A stretch of 64,000 bases of DNA from Pirellulales bacterium (GCA_036499395.1 DASYDW010000019.1:186001-250000); one strand, 5' to 3'; counted from the stretch's first letter, positions 44,201 through 52,334 are shown. Notes: generated by a model not told the origin, from the letters alone. Numbers and translations are program-made.

Positions 44201-44605
44201 TTGCTATGTTCCGTGGCCGGCGTGATCGTGGCCCACATGGATATCAATATCTTTACGCAGATCGGTTTCGTGGTGCTCGTCGGCCTGGCGTGCAAGAACG
44301 CGATCTTGATTGTCGAGTTCGCCCGCTCACGCCAGGTGGCGGGAGTCGGCCGTTACGAGGCGACGCTGGCCGCCTGTCGGCTGCGTCTGCGGCCGATCGT
44401 GATGACCTCGCTGGCGTTCATCTTCGGCGTCGTGCCGCTCGTGCTCAGCGAAGGGGCGGGCGCCGAAATGCGCCGCACGCTCGGCACTGCCGTGTTCGCC
44501 GGCATGCTCGGCGTCACAGTCTTCGGCATCTTCCTGACGCCGGTCTTCTTCTACGTCATCCAATGGTTCTCAGACTGGCGCGAGAGCCGGAAGAAGGCAG
44601 CATAG
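41285..44605 (+). CDS. RND efflux pump, HAE1 family (second copy) with TM6-TM7 insertion
   Basis: The 1106-residue pump starts with GTG (FSKFFIDRPIFATVLSV) and has Asp409 and Asp410 in VVDDAIVVVEA. It is paralogous to the preceding pump over its whole length and probably a tandem duplication. It differs by an insertion at about residues 503-570: a hydrophobic stretch (RFGLALAGVWAGSQYLAPWL ... WIGGAIGGVGAWFASGLI) between the helix ending LSPALAVLLL and the following conserved FRVFNAGF. The first copy has only a short hydrophilic loop there. The two pumps with one adaptor may form separate or mixed trimers. The family motif pattern is otherwise complete. Confidence 0.95.
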   Translation: MFSKFFIDRPIFATVLSVVITLAGAIAIFALPVTQYPEITPPTVEVSTTYPGANANVVADTVAAPIEQQVNGVESMMYLSSQCTNDGNYVLTVTFEPGTDLNMAQVMVQNRVSLAEPILPDLVKRRGVTVKKKSPSVLMIVNLFSPNGSRDNLYLSNYATIQLRDELSRLPGVGAIAFLGQRDYSMRVWLDPQQMAMRGISSADVVRAIEQQNTQVAAGQIGQPPAPNGQVFQYTMTTLGRLAEESQFGDMILRADAERRIIRMRDVAKIELGALAYDQICTLDTQPSVALSIYQRPGSNALDTAQQVRDKMDELKARFPEGVDYAIVYDTTPFIKESVNEVFLALRDAVVLVAIVVLIFLQGWRAAIIPLVAVPVAIVGTFAAMVAAGFSLNTLTLFGLVLAVGIVVDDAIVVVEAIEHHIEEGLSPRDAAVQAMQEVAGPVIAVGLVLTAVFIPCAFISGVIGQFFRQFAVTIAISTIISAFNSLTLSPALAVLLLRPRSSGHGEALPRFGLALAGVWAGSQYLAPWLPQWIPVVLNDMPLGLGSPWPWIGGAIGGVGAWFASGLINAVLLLIFRVFNAGFNVLTGGYVATVSFMLRTSLIVLILYGGLMVLTYKMFADTPTGFIPSHDKGYLIVNVRLPDSASLARTEEAMHDIEELAGKVSGVSHTVAIAGQSLLMGANAPNFGSMYVMLDEFHERAHDHRTADVIAEELKELFEAEVGDGEVNILGAPPIDGLGTAGGFKIVIEDRADTGLPALEAVSTEIVNKGTETSGLRDLFTSVRANTTWLYLDIDRAAVKAMDISMTDVFNTLQVNFGSLYVNDFNRFGRTWQVNVQADARYRMQPDDLKRLYVPGKQGQMVPFTAFTKIREISGPVMLVRYNLYSASFINADAAPGTSSGEAIDLMQQVSEGALAPSMRAEWTELAFLQRRVGNTAMFAFVLAVVLVFLVLAAQYESWALPLAVILVVPMCLLCSVAGVIVAHMDINIFTQIGFVVLVGLACKNAILIVEFARSRQVAGVGRYEATLAACRLRLRPIVMTSLAFIFGVVPLVLSEGAGAEMRRTLGTAVFAGMLGVTVFGIFLTPVFFYVIQWFSDWRESRKKAA

Positions 44606-44762
44606 CTCTCGGTGCAATTGGGCCGCGAGTATTCGTAGGGTGCGGCCGCCTGATGTAGTGTGCGTCCTCGACGCTCCGAAATCACGATCCGCGTCATTCC
44701 TCAATTCACTCGCATCGCACGCTCGAAGGTGATGCGAAGCACTTCTCACAGCTAAGCAAAAA

Positions 44763-44873
44763 GGTGCGTCGCGGACGCACCCTACCGGAACTGCGGACCG
44801 GTTCTTTTGCAGTGATCTGAACCGAAGATCGGGCCAGGGAGGGTCGCGACGGAGTCAGCCTTTCGCGACCCTC
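44763..44873. repeat. Two hairpins downstream of the pump and His/Gly-rich genes
   Basis: GGTGCGTC-GCG-GACGCACC (44763-44781) resembles a repeat common in planctomycetes. GAGGGTCGCGA (44839-44849) and TCGCGACCCTC (44863-44873) form a perfect 11-bp stem with a 13-nt loop, just past the stop of the minus-strand gene ending at 44900. No T-run follows, so termination is possible but not shown. The gap 44606-44899 has nothing else recognised. Confidence 0.55.
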
Positions 44874-44899
44874 TCGGAGTGGACCTGGCCCACGCACCT

Positions 44900-45736
44900 T
44901 TACGATGGCGGTGCTGCCACCGAACTGCTAGACGAGCTGCTCGACGAACCGTTCGAGCCGCTGCCAGTGCCACCCGTCGTGCTGCCGCCATTGAACTGGC
45001 TGCGCCAAGCCGCGCGCTCGTCACGATGCAGCGTATGCTTGGCCGCGTTGAGTTGACGATCAGCCTGATGCAAATTGTGCTCGTCCTTGTGCACTTGATT
45101 ACGATCCGTGCGGAATTGCTGATCGGCGCCGCGCAGCTTCGACAGGTCCTGCTTCAGTTGCGCGGTGTTGCCGCTCTTCAGGTCTTGGCGGACGGCGTTC
45201 CGATCCTGCGATATCGTCTTCATATCGCTGCGCATGGCCGTCTTCGCGCCACCGAGAACCTGCCGGTCGCTCTGCACGGTCTTCCGGTCCGTTTGAACCG
45301 CATTGCGAGCGCCGCTCACCGAGGAAGACGCATTGCTGGCAGCCCCACCGCCGTTGACAAGCGCGCCACCCGCGCCCCCTGCACCGCCCGCGCCCCCTGC
45401 TCCCCCGTGCCCTCCCGCACCACCGCCGTATCCTTCGTGATGATGATGGTGGTGGTGGTGATGGTGATGCTGCCCGGATTGCTGCCCGGATTGCTGCCCG
45501 GATTGTTGCCCGGATTGTTGGCTGGAGTGGTGCTCGGAGTGATGCCCGCTGTGATGCCCGCTGTGGCCGCCACTGCTATGGCCACCGCCGCCGCCCCCAT
45601 GATGTCCGCCCCCTCCTCCTCCGCCGCCTCCCCCTTTACCACCGCCCCCTCCTCCGCCGTGGGCCATGACCGTGGCCGGGGCCAAAAACAGGGCGACGCC
45701 GAATACCAAACTGGTCGCGATACGATGCCGGATCAT
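44900..45736 (-). CDS. Secreted Gly/His-rich low-complexity protein
   Basis: The 278-residue product has a signal peptide (about 1-25). The exported part starts with poly-Gly/His (about 26-70), has four QQSG-type repeats and an 11-residue histidine run, then a Gly/Ala-rich block. The C-terminal half is highly charged with a repeat-like pattern of Asp, Arg and Gln (ARNAVQTDRKTVQSDRQVL; KTAMRSDMKTISQDRNAV), probably helical. The tail is Gly/Ser. No family matched. The histidine run suggests metal binding, for example nickel or zinc storage; this is inference. The reading frame is real by its regular repeat and the divergent strand is non-coding. Confidence 0.65.
   Translation of the reverse strand: MIRHRIATSLVFGVALFLAPATVMAHGGGGGGGKGGGGGGGGGGHHGGGGGGHSSGGHSGHHSGHHSEHHSSQQSGQQSGQQSGQQSGQHHHHHHHHHHHEGYGGGAGGHGGAGGAGGAGGAGGALVNGGGAASNASSSVSGARNAVQTDRKTVQSDRQVLGGAKTAMRSDMKTISQDRNAVRQDLKSGNTAQLKQDLSKLRGADQQFRTDRNQVHKDEHNLHQADRQLNAAKHTLHRDERAAWRSQFNGGSTTGGTGSGSNGSSSSSSSSSVAAPPS
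45437..45518 (-). repeat. In-gene tandem repeats coding the His run and QQSG repeats
   Basis: The 11 His codons lie at 45437-45469. Four copies of a 12-bp unit, TGCCCGGATTGC with last-base variants, lie at 45471-45518 and encode Gln-Gln-Ser-Gly. The near identity of the copies implies recent slippage, so their number may vary between strains. Confidence 0.85.
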
Positions 45737-46037
45737 TGCTGCGCTCCTGAACTAGGTGAACGTCATGGGTGCTATCAGCTTGTCCATCGAAACACTATCT
45801 TTTCTCGCGCCCGTCTGACGTCCGGCGATGAGCCAATTCGCCGGCGGGGGATTACCTCTTCGTTAGGGGGAACCGGGCCCGGAATGTTTGTGCCGCCGCG
45901 AGCGCCTGTAACGCCTCCGGCCGCTCACTTACGGCAACTCACATTGCCCCGCTTGCGGCGGTTTAGTACGTTACCGCCCCCCGACGCTCCCGAATTGGCT
46001 GTCGGACCACCCGTGAATCCCGCCCGGGCAGACCCGC
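45737..46037. other. Intergenic region, nothing recognised
   Basis: This 301-bp gap separates two divergent genes, the His/Gly-rich protein and the SGNH hydrolase. I see no clear promoter pair or operator and no ORF on either strand that keeps a family pattern. Confidence 0.4.
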
Positions 46038-47351
46038 ATGGAAATTCCCCCCTCATCTCGTCGCACGACCGGAACCAGGCTTCGCGTTCACGCGCTGCGG
46101 CTCTCGCTGCTAGCGGGCTCGCTTGGCTTTGCCGTGGTCATGGCCGAGCTCAGTCTGCGCGTGGCCGGCTACAGTCCGGCCTACGTCAACGCGATGGGCA
46201 GCTTTCACCAGCCTGATCCGGTGACCGGGCATCGCGGCAAGCCGAACTTTCGGGGCCGCTTTAAGACCCCCGAGTTCGACGTGCTGATCGTTCACAACGA
46301 CCAGGGCTTTCGCCGCCAGGAATTTCAAAACCCCGCCACCGAAAACGTGCGCCGCTTGTGCGCCTTCGGCGATTCGTTCGTGTGGGGGTGGGGCGTCGAA
46401 CAGGGAGAGGGTTTCACCGATCAATTGAGCCGGCGCATGCCCGCCTGGCGCGTCGAGAACTACGGCATCAATGGCACCGGCACACTGGCGCAATACGAAC
46501 TGTTCGCCGCCGAGTGCCGCGATCATTTGCAGCCAGGGGACGTCGTATTGCTCACGTTCTACGGCAACGACTTTGCCGATAACCTCGAAGGGACGCGTGT
46601 CGCGAAGATCATTGATGGTCAGGTTGTATCGCAACCGGTCACGGCGCCGTTGAGAGACGGCTGGCAGCGCACGTTGCAGGAATCGTCGTACCTGTTCAAC
46701 TATGTCTCGTACGTTGCCAATCGCTGGCAGCTCGAACGGCGCATCCGCCGCGCCGAAGCCAAGGCGATCGCCGCGGCCGAAGCCGCGAAGGGCGCCCCGG
46801 CCTCGCCCCCGGTCGCGCACGCGAGAGATTCGCAACCAGCCACAGGCGCAACTCCCGAGCCCGAATCACCCCAACCAGAATCGGTCGTGCAGGACTCATC
46901 GAACGACAAGCCCACCAGCTCGCCCCCCCCTGCCCCGCCCGCTCCTGCTCCCGTGACACCGCTTTCGGGCGAAGCCGCCACACAGGTCGCCATCGTGCGT
47001 CATTATTTGGAGAGTTGGCAGCGCGACTGCGAAGCTCGGCAACTGCGGCTAATCGTCGCCTATATTCCGGGCGTCGGCGAATTGGACGAAGGACGCGACG
47101 ACGTCTCGGTTCGTCGCGAGGCCGCTTACCGTCAATCATTCGAGATCTGCACTGCAGATACGAATCTCGAAGTACTCGATCTACTCCCCGGTATGCTCAC
47201 GGCCAAATCATCGGGCGGCGCTGGTAGTTTGATCATCGCCCGCGACGGCCATTGGAACGCCTCGGGCCATCGCGTCGTGGCCGACATCATCGCCGCGCGC
47301 CTGCACGATAACTCGACGGCCCGCCGACCCGACACGCTCCAGCGCGACTAA
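46038..47351 (+). CDS. Membrane-anchored SGNH/GDSL hydrolase-like protein
   Basis: The 437-residue product has an N-terminal signal-anchor (about 17-43) and an SGNH hydrolase domain. Block I is FGDSFVWGWGV (Ser113), block II GINGTGTLAQY, block III FYGNDF, and block V is DGHWNASGH near residue 410 (Asp and His of the triad). The layout matches the ALGX-like or DUF-type SGNH esterases that act on surface polysaccharide or acyl groups. A long Pro/Ser/Glu-rich insertion (about residues 255-310) separates blocks III and V. Substrate unknown; the anchor suggests the periplasmic face of the membrane. Confidence 0.85.
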   Translation: MEIPPSSRRTTGTRLRVHALRLSLLAGSLGFAVVMAELSLRVAGYSPAYVNAMGSFHQPDPVTGHRGKPNFRGRFKTPEFDVLIVHNDQGFRRQEFQNPATENVRRLCAFGDSFVWGWGVEQGEGFTDQLSRRMPAWRVENYGINGTGTLAQYELFAAECRDHLQPGDVVLLTFYGNDFADNLEGTRVAKIIDGQVVSQPVTAPLRDGWQRTLQESSYLFNYVSYVANRWQLERRIRRAEAKAIAAAEAAKGAPASPPVAHARDSQPATGATPEPESPQPESVVQDSSNDKPTSSPPPAPPAPAPVTPLSGEAATQVAIVRHYLESWQRDCEARQLRLIVAYIPGVGELDEGRDDVSVRREAAYRQSFEICTADTNLEVLDLLPGMLTAKSSGGAGSLIIARDGHWNASGHRVVADIIAARLHDNSTARRPDTLQRD

Positions 47352-47393
47352 ACCGTAACGAGTCTGAAGCACACCGCGGCTGCGGCGTGCCGA

Positions 47394-47951
47394 TTAATAA
47401 TCATCCAGCGGCGCGAGCGAAATCGGATGCTGTCCGATGCGCCCCATGTCGTCCAACGTGCGGCGCTGTCCCACCGAAGGCCACGCCGACACACCCTCCA
47501 GCTCGGGCATGATCTCGAGCAGTTGCTCGATCAGCCGTTTGGCCAGGGTTTGTATCTCGGGAGCGTGGGCTCCTTCGAGAATCGTGGCGGCCGTCTTCAT
47601 CACCTTGATCATCGAAGCCCGCTTCGAGATCGGCGCGGACAATTGTCCGCGCGGTTCGACTAACAGTTCCGCGACCGGCACGTCTAGCACGTTCTGCCAG
47701 CGAAAAAGCTCGCTCAGCAGTAAGTCGTAATGTTCGTCTTCCTGCCGGTGTACGTGCTCGCTGCTGATACCCAGCGATTGCCGCGCCGCACGCAGCGACA
47801 CCCCCTGCTGCCGGCGGACTTCCGCAATGCGGTGAAAAGGTCCGGGCACGTCCAATGGATCGGGCGAGCCAAAAACCGGCTCCCGAGCTGACTCACAACG
47901 ACATTTCGGATCTTCGTTCGGCATGACCATTTTCGCTTTCCTGAGTGACAT
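47394..47951 (-). CDS. HTH_XRE-like DNA-binding protein
   Basis: The 185-residue product has a cytoplasmic N-terminus with three cysteines and a helix-turn-helix-like block, EVRRQQGVSLRAARQSLGIS followed by SEHVHRQEDEHYDLLLSEL (about 42-85). That fits a Cro/C1-type HTH in its order of small, hydrophobic and charged residues. The rest is helical. The start at 47951 is preceded by a weak purine stretch; a later ATG at 47930 has AGGAAA 7 nt upstream and is also good. A regulator of unknown target; no palindrome is obvious nearby. Neighbours do not point to a pathway. Confidence 0.55.
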   Translation of the reverse strand: MSLRKAKMVMPNEDPKCRCESAREPVFGSPDPLDVPGPFHRIAEVRRQQGVSLRAARQSLGISSEHVHRQEDEHYDLLLSELFRWQNVLDVPVAELLVEPRGQLSAPISKRASMIKVMKTAATILEGAHAPEIQTLAKRLIEQLLEIMPELEGVSAWPSVGQRRTLDDMGRIGQHPISLAPLDDY

Positions 47952-48156
47952 TTCTGATTCTTCTAGTTCGGGTGGCCTGTCATTCAGAGAGAGGCACGGG
48001 TAAGGAGCTCGACGTCTTGGCCGTCTTGCCCCTTACCCCGCCCTCTCCTCTGAGGGGAGATCACACTTGGTTGGCTTGCGCTTCGCGAGAAACTTGTTTT
48101 GCCTCTTGATCCGGCCCCGCGCTGCGAAGCGCCACGCAACCAGCGACCTCGTCCCC

Positions 48157-48441
48157 TCACACACTTTCCGTTCGCGTCTGCAACGCGCGTGCGGCCGCGA
48201 TGATCACGACCGACACGTACGCCGCCAACGCCGCGTGGCGTCCTTCGCCACGCGGGTCGGCGTCGTCGGCCTCTTGATCCGGCCCCTCTTTAGGGACACG
48301 CGCCTCGCAGTTGCCTCTTATCTGTTCCGTTTTCATTTCCAACACGTCGCAAGGACCGAGAATCGCACCGCAGCGAATGCATCGCGTCCGTGTCCCTCGG
48401 GTCGAAACCACCATGCCGCACGAACATTCGAGGACACACAT
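48157..48441 (-). CDS. Small zinc-ribbon membrane-associated protein
   Basis: The 94-residue product begins with the pattern C-x-C-G ... C-x-x-C-G (CSCGMVVSTRGTRTRCIRCG), a zinc ribbon, followed by an acidic stretch and a C-terminal hydrophobic segment (ALAAYVSVVIIAAARAL). GGAGG lies 9 nt upstream of the ATG at 48441. This combination supports a real gene, although no family is certain. It could be a small membrane-bound zinc or redox protein. Confidence 0.65.
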   Translation of the reverse strand: MCVLECSCGMVVSTRGTRTRCIRCGAILGPCDVLEMKTEQIRGNCEARVPKEGPDQEADDADPRGEGRHAALAAYVSVVIIAAARALQTRTESV

Positions 48442-48817
48442 GGCACCACGCCTCCGGCGTTGCGACTGAGAACTCCCTCCGTCCCCCAGGTTTCGCCACG
48501 TTGGCGTCCCCGAAGGGGCTCACCAGATAACGCGACATCCACGGCCCGAGTCCGCAAAAAATTCTCGAAGCGCTCAGAACGGCCGGGTTTAACCGCGGCG
48601 AAACGCGGGAGAGACCCGCCCGGCCGCGGCGCGGCCCCCTAATCGCGCCGTCCGCCGTACGACACCTCGTGGCAACCGGTAGAGGCGGCAAACTCGTAAG
48701 TCCGGCGAGACGCCCGCCCCCCCCGCTTTGGAATCTCTAGCGCCGCCATTGGGGGCTGGTTCAGTTACAATCGAAGCTATCGCTTACGCCCCGAGCGTCG
48801 CCCCGAAAGGTCCGCCG
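48442..48817. other. Intergenic region with a two-part-repeat relic
   Basis: A 376-bp stretch before the ECF sigma gene. It contains CGGCGAGACGCCCGCCCCCCCC (about 48703-48724), a diverged copy of the GC-rich palindrome seen at 19.8-21.7 kb. No -35/-10 pair for the sigma gene is convincing. Nothing else recognised. Confidence 0.45.
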
Positions 48818-49396
48818 ATGACTTCCTCGCCGTCGTCAGAAGCCACGCGTATCGTCAACGCGCTCGCGAGCGGTGATCAGCACGCCGCCGAAGAATTGCT
48901 GCCGCTGGTGTACGACGAGTTCCGTCGCCTGGCCGACGACTACCTGCGGCAGGAAACCCGCGCCCACACGTTGCAGCCCACGGCCCTGGTCCACGAGGCC
49001 TACCTGAAGCTGATCGATCAAACGCGTGTGAACTGGCAAGGGCGCACGCATTTCTTCGCCGTCGGCGCGCAGGCCATGCGACGCATCTTGGTGGATCACG
49101 CCCGGGCTCGTCATCGCGCCAAGCGCGGCGGCGGCTGGCAGCGCATCGAGCTGGACGATCAGTTAATACTTTCGCCTGATCGCGATGCCGACCTGCTGGC
49201 CGTGGACGAGGCGATCGAAAAGCTGGCGCTGCTCGATCCCCGCCAGGCCCGCATCGTCGAGCTACGCTTCTTTGGCGGCCTGACGATGGATGAAGTCGCC
49301 GAAGTGCTCGGCGTTTCGAAGCGCACCGTCGAAAACGAATGGACGATCATCCGCGCCTGGCTGCGACGTGAACTGGCCGGGGAAGGCACATCGTGA
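48818..49396 (+). CDS. ECF sigma factor, TIGR02999-type, coupled to the downstream kinase
   Basis: The 192-residue product has the TIGR02999-family segments LASGDQHAAEELLPLVYDEF, QETRAHTLQPTALVHEAYL, HFFAVGAQAMRRILVDHAR and, in region 4, LDPRQARIVELRFFGGLTM followed by LGVSKRTVENEWTIIRAWL. These factors, abundant in planctomycetes, are often encoded next to serine/threonine kinases rather than anti-sigma factors. The stop overlaps the kinase GTG by 4 bp, so translation is coupled and kinase and sigma factor probably act together. ATG at 48818 is chosen from the family start; a longer frame to 48728 is open. Target promoters unknown. Confidence 0.92.
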   Translation: MTSSPSSEATRIVNALASGDQHAAEELLPLVYDEFRRLADDYLRQETRAHTLQPTALVHEAYLKLIDQTRVNWQGRTHFFAVGAQAMRRILVDHARARHRAKRGGGWQRIELDDQLILSPDRDADLLAVDEAIEKLALLDPRQARIVELRFFGGLTMDEVAEVLGVSKRTVENEWTIIRAWLRRELAGEGTS

Positions 49397-51759
49397 GCGG
49401 CGATAATTACGATCGCGTCAAGGAGATATTCCTGCAGGCGTGCGACCTCGACCTTAAGGGGCGCGAGCAGTTGCTCGACCGCGAATGCGCCGGTGACGCC
49501 GATCTGCGAGCCCGCGTCGAGTCGCTGCTGGCCCATCACTGGTCGCAGACGATTCTCGACAGCCGGGCTGTTGAACCGGCCCGTGCCAAAACGGGGGCGC
49601 ACTCTTCCCTTTGGGACAGGATGGGCCGGGCCGCGGATCTGATGATCGAGGAAGTCCGCGCGCGGAAGGGGACGTACCTGGCAGCCGCGTTAGTACTCGT
49701 GGCCCTCATCGCCGGCGGCATCTGGTCGCACTACGGCATCGAGAGCGCCATGCGCCAGATTCTGCGCGATCAATTGCAGACCGTGCTCGACGCCGACATC
49801 ACCGCGCTTGAGCTGTGGCTGGAAGAACAAAAAGCCGATGCCGAGCATTGGGCCGAACAGCCCGACGTGCGCGAGCAGATTCAGGAATTGGTCCGATTGT
49901 CCCGCAGTGACCTTAGCCCTGCCGCCACCAGGCAGACGCTGCTCGATTCCACCGCCATGGCCGAGCTGCGCGAATCTTTGCAGGTCTACCTCGACGACGA
50001 CGAAACCCATCACACGGCCTACGCCATTACCGACCGGTCGGGCCTGGTGCTCGGTGCGCCCGAAAATACGGAGGTGGGAATTCACCTGAACTCGACGGGC
50101 ATGGCCGACATCGCCTACGCGTTCGCAGGCGAGACCAGAATCTCGAAACCTCATCCCGAGGGCTCATTCGCCGCGGACCGACCGATTCACCGCGAGAATC
50201 CGATGATCTGGGTTGGCACGCCGGTCTACGACACGTCAGGCAATATCATCGCCGCGCTCAGCCTGGGAGTGAGCGCCGATTACCAGTTCACGCGCATCCT
50301 GTCCGTGGCGCGCATGGGGCGGACGGGCGAGACCTACGCCTTCGACGAAAAGGGATGGTTGATATCGGACAGCCGCTTTACGGATCAATTAAAAGCCCTG
50401 GGATTGATTCCCAATGAGCCGGGCGCGCGCGCCGTTTTCAACATGCAAGTACGGGACCCGGGGGTCGATTTGACCACCGGCGCAAAAGCGGCGCTGCCAC
50501 AAGCAGCACAGCCGCTGACCAAGTTGGCCGCCATGGCAATCGCACGCCAGGATGGGACCGACTCTACAGGCTACCGCGACTATCGCGGAGTGCTGACGAT
50601 CGGTGCCTGGCGCTGGCTGCCAGAATATGGCTTCGGCATCGGCACCGAGGTCGACTACGCCGAGGCCTACGCGCCGCTGCGCTATCCGTTGGTTGCTTCC
50701 TGGTTGCCGCTGGGCGTACTGATCGTCGCGGCCGGCGGATTTTTGTATTCGGCCTTTCACATCGCCGGGCTGCAACGACAAATCGGCGTCGCTCGCCAGG
50801 TGGGCCAATACACGCTGGAGCAAAAGATCGGTGAAGGGGGAATGGGCGTCGTCTATCGCGCGCGGCATTCGATGCTGCGCCGCCGCACGGCCGTGAAGCT
50901 GCTTAAGCCCGAATTGATGACGCCGGTTGCCATCGCCCGCTTCGAACGCGAAGTGCAGTTGGCCAGCCAGCTAACCCATCCGAACACGATCGAAATCTAT
51001 GACTTCGGCCGGACCACGGACGGCGTTTTCTATTACGCAATGGAGTATCTGCCGGGGGCCTCGCTCGCGCAGTTGATTCAGATCGAAGGGGCGGTCTCGC
51101 CGGGCCGATCGGTCTACATCCTCAAGCAAATTTGCGGTTCGCTGGCCGAGGCGCACAACATTGGCCTTGCGCATCGCGATGTGAAACCGCACAACATCAT
51201 GCTTTGCGAGCGCGGCGGTCAGGCGGATTTCATCAAGGTGCTCGACTTCGGCCTGGTGAAGAGCACGGCCAAAAGCGAAGACACCGGATTGACCGCCGCC
51301 ACGGCGATGGCCGGCACGCCGCTCTACATGGCGCCCGAGCGTTTACGCGATCCGTTGGTGACCGACACGCGTTCGGATTTGTATTCCATCGGGGCCGTGG
51401 CCTATGACCTGCTGACGGGGCGCAATATCTTCCATTGCGCCAGCGACCTGGACGTGTTGTTTCACGTGATGAACGTCATGCCCGAGGCGCCGTCGCAATT
51501 AAATCCGGCAGTGCCGGCTCTACTGAGCGATTTGGTCATGTCGTGCTTATCAAAGGACCCGCTCCAGCGTCCGCAGTCGGCCAGCGAGATTCTGGAAGTG
51601 CTGGACAAGCTGACCAACGTGATCCCGTGGACGCAAACCGACGCGCGCCGGTGGTGGCAGGAGCATGGCGCCGCGATCCTCGACCTGCAACGCCGCAGCC
51701 TGGCCGACACTGTCGAATTCGTCGCCCACCCCACGGTCGCCCCCACCAGCACGGTGTGA
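49393..51759 (+). CDS. Receptor-like serine/threonine kinase: TM - Cache sensor - TM - kinase
   Basis: The 788-residue product starts with GTG overlapping the sigma-gene stop (GTGA). Residues 5-50 (DRVKEIFLQACDLDLKGRE... LLAHH) match the N-terminus of ECF-linked kinases. TM1 is about 94-113, TM2 about 432-455. Between them lies a periplasmic, dCache-like sensor (about 114-430) with AYAITDRSGLVLGAPENTEVG and WVGTPVYDTSGNIIAALSLG. The kinase (about 473-735) is complete: GEGGMGVVY, Lys502, HRDVKPHN with Asp596, DFG with Asp618 and APE. Kinase after the sensor reverses the usual bacterial order and looks like a histidine-kinase layout. Ligand and targets unknown; the paired sigma factor is the obvious substrate. 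Confidence 0.9.
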   Translation: MSGDNYDRVKEIFLQACDLDLKGREQLLDRECAGDADLRARVESLLAHHWSQTILDSRAVEPARAKTGAHSSLWDRMGRAADLMIEEVRARKGTYLAAALVLVALIAGGIWSHYGIESAMRQILRDQLQTVLDADITALELWLEEQKADAEHWAEQPDVREQIQELVRLSRSDLSPAATRQTLLDSTAMAELRESLQVYLDDDETHHTAYAITDRSGLVLGAPENTEVGIHLNSTGMADIAYAFAGETRISKPHPEGSFAADRPIHRENPMIWVGTPVYDTSGNIIAALSLGVSADYQFTRILSVARMGRTGETYAFDEKGWLISDSRFTDQLKALGLIPNEPGARAVFNMQVRDPGVDLTTGAKAALPQAAQPLTKLAAMAIARQDGTDSTGYRDYRGVLTIGAWRWLPEYGFGIGTEVDYAEAYAPLRYPLVASWLPLGVLIVAAGGFLYSAFHIAGLQRQIGVARQVGQYTLEQKIGEGGMGVVYRARHSMLRRRTAVKLLKPELMTPVAIARFEREVQLASQLTHPNTIEIYDFGRTTDGVFYYAMEYLPGASLAQLIQIEGAVSPGRSVYILKQICGSLAEAHNIGLAHRDVKPHNIMLCERGGQADFIKVLDFGLVKSTAKSEDTGLTAATAMAGTPLYMAPERLRDPLVTDTRSDLYSIGAVAYDLLTGRNIFHCASDLDVLFHVMNVMPEAPSQLNPAVPALLSDLVMSCLSKDPLQRPQSASEILEVLDKLTNVIPWTQTDARRWWQEHGAAILDLQRRSLADTVEFVAHPTVAPTSTV

Positions 51760-51902
51760 ACGCGGGAAGTGAGGAGTGGTAGGGTGCAGAATGAGGAGTG
51801 ACGGAAATGCCAATCGCGCCAGGGGTTAACACACTAGCCCGAAGCGCCAGCAAGGGTATTTTCCTATTTCTACCCGCGCACGTGTCGGGTCACGGCACCG
51901 TT

Positions 51903-52103
51903 TTACTTTGGCGCCTCGCAGCAAAAGTCGCGAAGGATCGCCATCACGCGCTGCGCCTCATCGCCCGAGACCAGGTAATCCTCGGAATTCGAGCAGCGGA
52001 TCAATAATTCCGAACCGTCGGCGCGATCCTCGATCGTACACACCTGGTCCAGGTTCAGAATCACCTTGCGGTTCTTGTGATGAAATTCCACAAACGCAGC
52101 CAT
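51903..52103 (-). CDS. FlbD-like small protein
   Basis: The 66-residue product has the pattern FVEFHHKNRKVILNLDQVCT, a charged turn, LLIRCSNSEDYLVSG and a helix ending in LRDFCCEAPK. The strand-rich order is like FlbD-type proteins (PF06289), which accompany flagellar genes, though no flagellar genes are near. AGGAGG lies about 9 nt upstream of the ATG at 52103, one of the best ribosome binding sites in the window. The three cysteines are unusual and may bind metal. Function unknown. Confidence 0.6.
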   Translation of the reverse strand: MAAFVEFHHKNRKVILNLDQVCTIEDRADGSELLIRCSNSEDYLVSGDEAQRVMAILRDFCCEAPK

Positions 52104-52334
52104 GCGACCTATCCTCCTATGCGCCGAACTATCGGGTGCCCGCTTCGTCCGCAGCGGGCGTATTGTATCGCAAGTCCGGCGGCGGACAGCGCAAAGGGCC
52201 TATCAAATCCGACAGGCCACGCATCAATACGGCGCAAAGATCACCCGGGTCTCCTGAGACCAGCGAGCCAAGCCCCTACGTCGGCAGCCGGTAATGCAGC
52301 CACGCGCTGCGCTCGGCCGGCAGGCTGTCGTTAC

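Noticed and set aside
45437-45518. CRISPR-like array
   Set aside because: The units are 12 bp and contiguous with no spacers, and are in frame in a low-complexity protein.
44879-46216. A 445-residue plus-strand frame over the Gly/His-rich gene and its upstream region
   Set aside because: It consists of the complement of a low-complexity Gly/His gene and overlaps the start of the SGNH hydrolase; no ribosome binding site or domain.
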